A stretch of 36,261 nt of DNA from the IMG/VR virus record IMGVR_UViG_3300042881_000722, positions 1 through 36,261 of that record; one strand, 5' to 3'. The translations under genes were made by a program, and so were the position numbers. The stretch is from a virus. Numbering within the stretch: the first letter of the stretch is position 1; each line of letters begins with the position of its first letter. The notes below the pieces were generated by a model. The model saw nothing but the letters and a program-made list of their open reading frames with translations. It searched no databases and was not told the DNA's origin. Shown piece by piece: positions 23,058 to 29,440 of this stretch.

Positions 23058-23915
23058 CTACTCTGTAAACAGCTCTGGGTTAGCCATTCGCTGCAATCGC
23101 ATCATCTCCTCGATTGCCCCCTGACGGATCTTCTCATCACGGTTCATGTAGCGACCCATGAACTCTTGATCGGCAAACATTCCAGCGATCTTGTTCTTGG
23201 CAGCCTGCGGGGTGAGCGCGCCACCCGATGCCGCCTCCGATGCCACGAACGACCCTTCAGCGAACGATGAGCCGATCGCATGGAACAGCTTGATCATCGG
23301 CCCAGTGCCGATCGCCTGCTCCAATCGCTCGAGACCGTCAGCGTCCAGCCCAGCGTCTGCACCGAACTTGCCGACAGCACGTTTGGCGAGCTCGATGTTC
23401 TGATCAGCCGCGGCCCCCCATTCCCGACGCAACGCTGTGAACTCCTCCTCGGACTTGTTCAAGAATGACTCACGCTCCATCTCTATCCGCTGCGTGGACG
23501 TTTCATTCCACCACTCGGCAAGACCCTTGGCTTGCTTGTTAGTCAGCCCCAGATCGTGAAGCACCGGAGCGACCGCCTGCGCGAACGAGCCATCGTCCCC
23601 TTCCGGTACTGGCAGTTCGTACTTATCGGCGCTCTCCGGGCGTCCTAGGCGGTTATAGACGGCAGACCAGCCCTCGGCGTCGTCATCTGACTTGGGGGCG
23701 AGAATAGTGCGTCCGGCCTTGTCAGCGCCGAACACCTTCTCAAGATTCTGATAGGACAGCAGGGCGTCAGCCGGCCCCTTCCATCCCTTGGCCTTGACCA
23801 GCTCTCCAAGCTGGCTGGCCGTTCCTTGGTCGATCCCTTCCGGCGCGTACCACGCGGGAGCCGCTGCCGGAGCAGTCGGGTTGCCTGCTTCCGCAGACCC
23901 TTGATCGTCACTCAT
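23058..23915 (-). CDS. Capsid scaffolding protein
   Basis: This 285-residue acidic protein lies immediately before the capsid gene, the standard place for scaffold. The N-terminus is Pro/Ala-rich and disordered, followed by helical, Glu/Lys/Ala-rich segments (WWNETSTQRIEMERESFLNKSEEEFTALRREWG) and a C-terminal helix ending in ELFTE. The motif GWKGPADALLSYQNLEKVFG is a common feature of podovirus scaffolds. It should guide procapsid assembly and then leave or be degraded. ATG 23913-23915 overlaps the end of the Bbp19-like gene by 8 bases. Confidence 0.88.
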   Translation of the reverse strand: MSDDQGSAEAGNPTAPAAAPAWYAPEGIDQGTASQLGELVKAKGWKGPADALLSYQNLEKVFGADKAGRTILAPKSDDDAEGWSAVYNRLGRPESADKYELPVPEGDDGSFAQAVAPVLHDLGLTNKQAKGLAEWWNETSTQRIEMERESFLNKSEEEFTALRREWGAAADQNIELAKRAVGKFGADAGLDADGLERLEQAIGTGPMIKLFHAIGSSFAEGSFVASEAASGGALTPQAAKNKIAGMFADQEFMGRYMNRDEKIRQGAIEEMMRLQRMANPELFTE

Positions 23916-24219
23916 CGATGAATTCCTCTTGTAGATTGGTCAAGGTCTTTTCGTCCAGTTGCAGCGCCTCGACAATGAGCTGCACCGTTTCTTGGCGACC
24001 GACCATGCGGCCAACCTCGAACATATCTGTCGCACCGGACTTGTCCACGGCGACAGGCGGTTTTCCGTAACGAGAGAATCGCTTCAGATGGGCGAGGATG
24101 ATTTGCCCGTCTTGCGATAGCTGATTCGTCTTTCCATCGATCAGGGCTCGCTTGTAGGCGCGAGATCGGAACAGCACCCGAGCGACCCGGGCGCGCATCA
24201 CAGCAACCATACTCGGCAT
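23908..24219 (-). CDS. Bbp19-like phage structural or accessory protein
   Basis: The product is 103 residues from ATG 24217-24219, in a TGATG overlap with the preceding gene. VARVLFRSRAYKRALID, DGQIILAHLKRFSRYG and VGRQETVQLIVEAL resemble the short phage domain called Bbp19 (named after Bordetella phage BPP-1), which occurs beside portal or scaffold genes. Its role is not known to me. A second frame (23912-24226) is open over the same DNA but reads as Arg/Cys-rich nonsense and is rejected. Confidence 0.78.
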   Translation of the reverse strand: MPSMVAVMRARVARVLFRSRAYKRALIDGKTNQLSQDGQIILAHLKRFSRYGKPPVAVDKSGATDMFEVGRMVGRQETVQLIVEALQLDEKTLTNLQEEFIDE

Positions 24220-24512
24220 CAATCACCCATCAGTTGTTTGGCGTTGTGAGCAATCACAAACGCATAGAACACATTCAGCGCAAACCAGCCGATCACGGGC
24301 ATCGTCGGAAGCGCAGCAACAAAAAACATCACGAGCATCATTCGAGACAAAACCAGCCCTTCAACCACGCCGACTTTCTCAAATAGTTTGCGCATGATGG
24401 GGTTTAGTTCTCGGCCGCCGCGGCGCAAAATCTCATGCGTCAGCACTCCATCTGTTACCACGAGGCAACAGAGGAACGACAGCAGAATCAGACTCATCGG
24501 TTCCGTAACCAT
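24219..24512 (-). CDS. Three-TM membrane protein (DUF5658-like)
   Basis: The 97-residue protein has three hydrophobic segments: SLILLSFLCCLVVTDGVLTH, LVLSRMMLVMFFVAALPT and GWFALNVFYAFVIAHN. The TD...THEIL...ELNPIMR pattern resembles DUF5658 proteins. The start is ATG 24510-24512, with GGAG 9 bases upstream. An alternative ATG at 24495-24497 forms an ATGA with the phosphoesterase stop. Three TMs could make an accessory holin, but it is remote from the lysis genes. I make no functional claim. Confidence 0.72.
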   Translation of the reverse strand: MVTEPMSLILLSFLCCLVVTDGVLTHEILRRGGRELNPIMRKLFEKVGVVEGLVLSRMMLVMFFVAALPTMPVIGWFALNVFYAFVIAHNAKQLMGD

Positions 24513-25558
24513 GTCAGATACTCCGCGCCTTCTTCTGGCTCCCAGAAAACCTTGATCATGTCTGGATGGCTTGACGGCAATAACGGATTGATTGTCGTCA
24601 GCGCGCAAGGCGAGAGCGCGTTATCGCGGAATCCCTTTTCCTTTGCGTATCGATCGTAAACCTTATAGCTGGCAACCTTCAGAAGGTGCATCGTGATCCC
24701 GTTAATCGGATCTTTCAGCACCGAGTAGGCGCTTTCATGCTTATGGCCTGCGACGTAGATGTGATCTCGAGTGCCGAGCATCGCGGCCTTCATCGGCCCG
24801 TGGGCCGGATTCCACACCGAGGAACCGCTGTGGTCGTGACGAGCATTCACACGCACCTCTGCGCCATTCGGAAACTTCAAGGCAATGCGGGCCTCGCTGG
24901 ATTTGTAGTTTGAGACTTGCTGTTTTGCGATCCATTTCAGCGGATCTCCTGCTCCCGACCATGCGTCATGATTGCCTGCCAACATATAGAGCCAACGACA
25001 GCGATCGACAAACCATTCGGCTAGCTTCCACGCCTGCGCGGCAGATGTCGCCTGCTCACCGTAAAGCCTTGCTAAACGACCAACCCAGTTGTTCGTGGTG
25101 TCGCCGACGTTGCAAGCAAAAAGTCCTTCTACCTTGCGGCAAAGCTCGGTGTGACGCTCGAGCGCCTCGATGTCGGTGCCGTCGTCATCAACGTGCGGAT
25201 CGCCAAAATGTAGCAGACCAATCGGCCCCGCGATCTTGATGCGAATCGGAATGAGCTTGCTCGCCTCCTCGTGCTCGCGCTTGTGCTGGAATTTTCTTTT
25301 GCGCTGCTCGATGAGCTCGTCGATCGATACGTCATCATCCGGTATCGGGGTGAACTCAAATGCTTCCTCGTTCGGGATCTGCCTGCCCGGTTGATACGTC
25401 GAGATCGGGATATCGTATCCGCGCTTTCTCATGCGATTTAATCTCTGTAAAAGAGTGCGCTCGTTCATCCCAAGCTCTAAAGCTACATTGGCACGAATGC
25501 CCTTGTATTTTTGCAGCGTCGCAATGATCTGATCATCAGTCGCCTTGGCGGCTACCAC
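24494..25558 (-). CDS. HTH-fused calcineurin-like metallophosphoesterase
   Basis: This 354-residue protein has two parts. Residues about 7-46 form a helix-turn-helix (ATLQKYKGIRANVALELGMNERTLLQRLNRM), followed by a Glu/Lys-rich linker. From 114 on there is a complete metallophosphoesterase core: GDPH (D120, H122), VGD (D153), GNHD (195-198), HDH (241-243) and GHKH (271-274). Such enzymes hydrolyse phosphoesters, possibly nucleic acids or cyclic nucleotides. The start is GTG at 25556-25558, after AAGAGGTGAT. Its place within the virion operon is unexpected. The HTH could target DNA ends or junctions. Confidence 0.9.
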   Translation of the reverse strand: MVAAKATDDQIIATLQKYKGIRANVALELGMNERTLLQRLNRMRKRGYDIPISTYQPGRQIPNEEAFEFTPIPDDDVSIDELIEQRKRKFQHKREHEEASKLIPIRIKIAGPIGLLHFGDPHVDDDGTDIEALERHTELCRKVEGLFACNVGDTTNNWVGRLARLYGEQATSAAQAWKLAEWFVDRCRWLYMLAGNHDAWSGAGDPLKWIAKQQVSNYKSSEARIALKFPNGAEVRVNARHDHSGSSVWNPAHGPMKAAMLGTRDHIYVAGHKHESAYSVLKDPINGITMHLLKVASYKVYDRYAKEKGFRDNALSPCALTTINPLLPSSHPDMIKVFWEPEEGAEYLTWLRNR

Positions 25559-25562
25559 AGCA

Positions 25563-25835
25563 TCACCTCTTTCTAATTACTTTGATGCCGAGTTCCTTTC
25601 GGCGCTCTTCGGTACGTTCGTCATCGCGCACCGCTGTCCACTCCAAATGCCCATCAACGAGCCGATACTGCTCCTTGTGAGTCAAGGCGCAATCGCAGCA
25701 CTCGGTGAAGGTATAACCTTTGACTCGGTACCAAACCCCGTCATACATCTGGATTACGGGGACAGATACATCCTTGCTTCGTCCTGCCTTCGGCTTACCA
25801 GACCGGGCAGAACCTTTCCCGCGGCTTTTGTCCAT
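25563..25835 (-). CDS. Cys-rich phage protein overlapping the lysozyme gene
   Basis: The product is 90 residues from ATG 25833-25835, with GGAG about 9 bases upstream. It overlaps the last 82 bases of the lysozyme gene in a different frame. A short ATG start at 25748 would avoid overlap but has no ribosome site. The core is VPVIQMYDGVWYRVKGYTF, TECCDCALTH and EWTAVRDDERTEERRKELG. The CCDC plus His could be a zinc site. Similar small proteins are common in podoviruses near lysis genes. Function unknown. Confidence 0.75.
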   Translation of the reverse strand: MDKSRGKGSARSGKPKAGRSKDVSVPVIQMYDGVWYRVKGYTFTECCDCALTHKEQYRLVDGHLEWTAVRDDERTEERRKELGIKVIRKR

Positions 25836-26263
25836 TTCATGAACTCCGATGCAGCGCCCCAATGGTCGCCGCGATTGTGTTTCATGCGCAGCGTCGAACG
25901 CTGGAGATTGCCGAGACCGACGTTGAAGGCAAAGCTCACCAAGGCATCGAACTGGCCTTGACGATCAGGATCAATAGCGCAATATCGGGCCACGCCCGAC
26001 TCAAACCGTTTAAGGTCTTGAGCAAGTAGAGCATCCACTTCGTCAATGTCCCAGACACGGTCGTCCTCTTGTTTTAGCGGATAGTCCCGGCGCAGAGGGA
26101 AATTGCCATTATCGGCGGTACGCACCACCGGCAAACGAGCCTGCTCGGGATAGAGCATATGGCCGACGCCCACCGTCCAAAGTTTGGCGGGGCAAAGATA
26201 CGGTCGCAGGCGCACACCTTCGTGTTTCTTAATCGACGCGAGCGCCTGCTCGCTTGTGTTCAT
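25754..26263 (-). CDS. Endolysin, T4-type lysozyme (GH24) with Cys in the catalytic triad
   Basis: The 169-residue muralytic enzyme cuts the MurNAc-GlcNAc bond of peptidoglycan. Catalytic pattern: E15, then 8 residues, C24, then 5 residues, T30 (HEGVRLRPYLCPAKLWTVGVGH), the E-8-D/C-5-T triad with Cys for the Asp of T4 lysozyme. Later VSFAFNVGLGN and the C-terminal GLVSRRQDEARMYL match family positions. There is no signal peptide or N-terminal membrane anchor, so release depends on the adjacent holin. Its ATG overlaps the holin stop (ATGA). Confidence 0.92.
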   Translation of the reverse strand: MNTSEQALASIKKHEGVRLRPYLCPAKLWTVGVGHMLYPEQARLPVVRTADNGNFPLRRDYPLKQEDDRVWDIDEVDALLAQDLKRFESGVARYCAIDPDRQGQFDALVSFAFNVGLGNLQRSTLRMKHNRGDHWGAASEFMKWTKAAGKVLPGLVSRRQDEARMYLSP

Positions 26264-26745
26264 CTTTTGCTAAATGCCTGTGTCCCGAACCAAAAAGCAA
26301 TGATGCTGGACAGAATCAACATTTCATCTTCGCCAAAGACGTTATCCATAGCCACGGCAAAAGGGATGCCGGTGCTATATGCGTACCATACACCAGTTGC
26401 ATTCAAAACAACAAGTTCCAACACAAAGATATAAGTTACGACAGGTCTGACGCTGGCGCGCAGATTGATGATCCATTGGCTGGCACCCTTGCCGATTGCC
26501 TCGTCGTGCTTGTACAGCGCGACTCGTTCTTCAGCATAAGTCTGAGCCAGCACTTGCTCGGTCTTGATCTCCTCGATCTTTTCCTGCGAGGCAAAGCCCT
26601 TGGCGGCTAGTTCCAGCTCCCGCTCTTTCTGCATACGCAGGATGGCGAGCTCGTGCGATTTGTCTTGCCGATCTTGGAAGAACTCGAGGATCTTCGGGAG
26701 GCCGCCAGCGAGAAATGACAGAAACGTGGAAAGCATAGTCATCAT
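26260..26745 (-). CDS. Holin, three-TM type
   Basis: The 161-residue membrane protein resembles the 3-TM holin family seen in gene-transfer agents and phages. An N-terminal hydrophobic stretch (FLSFLAGGLPKILEFF) is followed by a long charged coiled coil (about 27-80), then a segment around VRPVVTYIFVLELVVLNATGVWYAY and a third (MLILSSIIAFWFGTQAF). It would permeabilise the inner membrane to release the lysozyme encoded just downstream. ATG 26743-26745 has GAGG about 8 bases upstream. Two small TM proteins lie directly before it. Confidence 0.85.
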   Translation of the reverse strand: MMTMLSTFLSFLAGGLPKILEFFQDRQDKSHELAILRMQKERELELAAKGFASQEKIEEIKTEQVLAQTYAEERVALYKHDEAIGKGASQWIINLRASVRPVVTYIFVLELVVLNATGVWYAYSTGIPFAVAMDNVFGEDEMLILSSIIAFWFGTQAFSKR

Positions 26746-26755
26746 GGCGGCAGCC

Positions 26756-26905
26756 TCACTTTTGCTTGTTGATCAGATCGAATAGGGTCTTGATCTTATC
26801 CTCGAGCACGGCGACTCGGAGATCCAGCTTTGACAGGACGATGATCAGCGTAATGAGCGCGAGAATCACCGGCCATGCACGGGTGAAGATCTCGAACAGC
26901 TCCAT
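26756..26905 (-). CDS. 49-residue single-TM protein in the lysis block
   Basis: ATG at 26903-26905, TGA at 26756-26758. After ELFEIFTRAW a single TM (PVILALITLIIVLS) is followed by KLDLRVAVLEDKIKTLFDLINKQK, a short coiled coil. Its C-terminus resembles that of the neighbouring 77-residue protein (LDDIFNLINQL), suggesting related or partner coiled coils. It may be an accessory of the holin, a small inner-membrane spanin-like subunit, or a virion membrane component. It fits no named family that I can assign. Confidence 0.72.
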   Translation of the reverse strand: MELFEIFTRAWPVILALITLIIVLSKLDLRVAVLEDKIKTLFDLINKQK

Positions 26906-26906
26906 A

Positions 26907-27140
26907 TCACTTATCCGCTTTGGTTGTGTTGAGCTGGTTGATCAGATTGAAAATGTCGTCCAGCGTCCGGCGAATGTGGTGGATGTCGTCCCGGTAGTCT
27001 GCTTTCGTAACGTAAACGTGCGGCATATTGCGCACATCCCGATCTAGCTGGTTAATCGAGCGGCTGATGTTGTTCAAAATCCAGCCGCCCAGAAACCCGG
27101 AAACGCCGACCAATACGTTGAAAAGCATCTGCGCATCCAT
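26907..27140 (-). CDS. 77-residue single-TM protein next to portal
   Basis: ATG at 27138-27140 follows GGGAG. A TTG six bases upstream is also open but lacks a site. The N-terminus contains one TM (LFNVLVGVSGFLGGWIL). The rest is a charged helix with YVTKADYRDDIHHIRRTLDDIFNLINQL, similar to coiled-coil tails of small phage membrane proteins. With the 49-residue protein and the holin it forms a block of three consecutive membrane genes. A lysis role is inferred from position only. Confidence 0.75.
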   Translation of the reverse strand: MDAQMLFNVLVGVSGFLGGWILNNISRSINQLDRDVRNMPHVYVTKADYRDDIHHIRRTLDDIFNLINQLNTTKADK

Positions 27141-27142
27141 CG

Positions 27143-28810
27143 TCAAACTCCCGGGATAGCTCTACGCGGGGCCGATGCCGCGATCTGTTCGGCCTTGGCA
27201 AATCGTTCAGCGGCCTGCCCAGCGATCGGAGCCGCGGCCAGCAGGGCTTGCGTCTCTTGCGCTTGAGCGTCGGCAGCGTCCATCTCCTCGAGCTCCTCAT
27301 CGGTGCGCAGCGCCTTGGCAGGCACACCGTTGGCCTCGGCAATGAGTTTGATCGCCTCGTCAGCATTGATGCGACGGAGCACCGACATATCGCCAGATAC
27401 TTGCGCAACCGGCAGCATAGCCTCAATCGTGCGCAGGATTCCCGCGGCCTCTTCGGTTTTCATCAACCGAGCGAGCGGCCCTTGATACTTCGGCAGGATC
27501 TCACCACCCGAGGCGAGGTAATCCATCAGGACAGGCGGCGGTTCCGGCAGCGAGAAGCTGGCAGACAGAAGGTCAAGTTCGCGATCAATGATCGGCCCCA
27601 AGAACTCCGACTGCTGGCGACCCATCGTCGGCCCAAGCAAAGCGCCCTTTTCCTGTGCTCGTTGGAGCACTTCGGTCGCTGTCATCGTGCGCGGTTCCTC
27701 GACAAGGATCTGGAACAGCGTCACCAAGAACGAGTCGTTCACAGCGCGGCGTTTCTGATCCGACATCTCGATGCCGATCGGCAGATTGCCGCCGGTCAAC
27801 AGCGGCTGCACGAGCGGCGTACCGTCGTCTCGGAGATATCCGTAGTTCAACGCATTAGGACGCACGGAGAAGGCGTTTAACGCTCCCTCCTCGGTTAGGA
27901 TGAGCGGCGGGTCGACCATGCGGTGCGCCATCCGAAGCATGGTCTTTTCCATCTCTTGCAGCGATTTGATATCGGCAAGAGCCTCCATCGCCGGAGACCG
28001 TCCATAAATCTCGCGAGGGCCAGTAACGTAGCGGCCGACCGCATACGGCATCACCCGATAACCGCTGTCCTCGAGCAGCACCTGCCCCTCTCGAGAGACA
28101 TAGCGCGAGACGTACTTCATCCCGTCAGCGCCGGCCATGCCTTCCTTGTAGTCGTAGTTCGGGCGAACGCAATGCACGAACTCGAACATCGTGTTCGGCG
28201 CAGTTTTGGCCTGCCCCACAATCCCACGCGGCAGCTTGTCAGCCCAGCCCGGGATCTGCATCGCTTGGCGAGCAGAAAGCTGGAACGAGCGATAAACGGT
28301 ATCGACGCGGCCAACGTGATCGAGATCTATAACAAGCTCTGAGAGAGCCACAGCGCGATATCGCAGCGTGACGCCGGGAACCTCGTCGATAAAAAGGGCA
28401 GAGGTGCCGAACGCACCCAAGCTCATGTAACACTCGAAAGCCTGCGATGCGAAGTTCGCGCTCGGCGAGTACCGCTGCCGAAACATGATGTCTCGCAAGC
28501 TGTCACACCAGCGGCGCACAGCGATATCGTCGTCGAGTTCTGGGATGCCGGTGTACAGCCCGTGCCACATCTGGGTGGCCGGAGTCAGCATCGAATCCAT
28601 CGCAGCAGCAAACCGCGGCAGAGCTCGCTGGGCAGTCGAGTCGAAGATCTTTTCAGATCGCTTCTCACCCGGTGTACGCCAGCCCGTCATCTCGGCCATC
28701 GTCGGCCATACGCGCTCGGCGACTTCCTGCCAATGATTCTCCCATGTACCACGCGCGCCCTTCAGACGATCGTAGCCCTCGAGGACTTCAGCAGCGCGTG
28801 AATCGGCCAT
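27143..28810 (-). CDS. Portal (head-tail connector), T7-like podovirus type
   Basis: This 555-residue protein is close to the 536 of T7 gp8. The head-tail connector family is recognisable from YDRLKGARGTWENHWQEVAERVWP at the N-terminus, then AAMDSMLTPATQMWHGL, SLGAFGTSALFIDE and MRMAHRMVDPPLILTEEGAL-like segments, with a Pro/Ala/Gln-rich C-terminus. Twelve copies form the ring through which TerL packages DNA. It lies 3 bases before the 77-residue TM gene. The upstream neighbours are two small proteins and the LamG adhesin, an order not found in T7. Confidence 0.92.
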   Translation of the reverse strand: MADSRAAEVLEGYDRLKGARGTWENHWQEVAERVWPTMAEMTGWRTPGEKRSEKIFDSTAQRALPRFAAAMDSMLTPATQMWHGLYTGIPELDDDIAVRRWCDSLRDIMFRQRYSPSANFASQAFECYMSLGAFGTSALFIDEVPGVTLRYRAVALSELVIDLDHVGRVDTVYRSFQLSARQAMQIPGWADKLPRGIVGQAKTAPNTMFEFVHCVRPNYDYKEGMAGADGMKYVSRYVSREGQVLLEDSGYRVMPYAVGRYVTGPREIYGRSPAMEALADIKSLQEMEKTMLRMAHRMVDPPLILTEEGALNAFSVRPNALNYGYLRDDGTPLVQPLLTGGNLPIGIEMSDQKRRAVNDSFLVTLFQILVEEPRTMTATEVLQRAQEKGALLGPTMGRQQSEFLGPIIDRELDLLSASFSLPEPPPVLMDYLASGGEILPKYQGPLARLMKTEEAAGILRTIEAMLPVAQVSGDMSVLRRINADEAIKLIAEANGVPAKALRTDEELEEMDAADAQAQETQALLAAAPIAGQAAERFAKAEQIAASAPRRAIPGV

Positions 28811-28812
28811 GC

Positions 28813-29103
28813 TTACTTACTCCACGGAAGCGAAACAGCCACCGGCTCCGGCGGCGGGTTCTTCAGCGATTCCTCGTATTTGGCTGCACGGGCTTCGCAC
28901 TCTGCCTTCGGCGTCTTTGCCCACACCCAACCCAGCACCGTCTCCTCGGTCAACTGGTCAAACGGGATGAAGTCATCAGACGGCAGACTCAAGTTTGTGA
29001 TCGAGTCATACGCCCCGATGCTCCAATGCACGGAGTACACGACATTATCCTTGTCGTTGAGACGCGGATACGCGCTGATTCCTTCAACCTTCCAGTTAGC
29101 CAT
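28813..29103 (-). CDS. Small conserved phage protein (DUF7936-like)
   Basis: The 96-residue product resembles small proteins located beside phage tail or fibre genes (VEGISAYPRLNDKDNVVYSVHWSIGA then IPFDQLTEETVLGWVWAK). The DUF name is given from memory. The TVLGWVW segment and the Pro-rich end are typical. Role unknown. It could be an assembly factor for the neighbouring LamG protein. Stop and start overlap with the gene before it (28813-29103 and 29103-29432 share one base). Confidence 0.75.
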   Translation of the reverse strand: MANWKVEGISAYPRLNDKDNVVYSVHWSIGAYDSITNLSLPSDDFIPFDQLTEETVLGWVWAKTPKAECEARAAKYEESLKNPPPEPVAVSLPWSK

Positions 29104-29432
29104 TAGATAGGCACTCCATCAATCGTGATGTCAAACTCGTCGCTGGCTACAGCAGAGGCGGTGACCGGCGTCGGCTCAATAAACGGCGGCAGCTCGCCCT
29201 CTGGCAACGTCGCAACATACTGGCATTCTACCCAAGCCATCTCGCCGTGGTTCCAGTTCCATTGGTAGCCGGGACGATCCTCGGGCTTAGGATCACGCAC
29301 GACCCACTCGCCGTTTAGCCACGCGACTTCCTTTCCTTCCGCAGCTTCGGGCTTGGCGGGAACTTCATACCAGCCCTTTTTGCTGTCGATCTGCTCGACT
29401 GGGTAGTGGCCTTTGAAACTATAGAGTGTCAT
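29103..29432 (-). CDS. Tail-fibre-associated small protein
   Basis: The 109 residues have a Trp-rich middle (EVAWLNGEWVVRDPKPEDRPGYQWNWNHGEMAWVEC) and a Thr/Ala-rich C-terminus. Proteins of this size and composition directly after fibre or adhesin genes often act as assembly chaperones. I infer that here without a recognised family. The gene lies 8 bases after the LamG gene on the same strand. Confidence 0.6.
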   Translation of the reverse strand: MTLYSFKGHYPVEQIDSKKGWYEVPAKPEAAEGKEVAWLNGEWVVRDPKPEDRPGYQWNWNHGEMAWVECQYVATLPEGELPPFIEPTPVTASAVASDEFDITIDGVPI

Positions 29433-29440
29433 GGTCTACC

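Noticed and set aside
23912-24226. 104-codon ORF over the Bbp19-like gene
   Set aside because: Its composition (Arg, Cys and Gly in runs) is typical of an off-frame reading, while the other frame has a family pattern.
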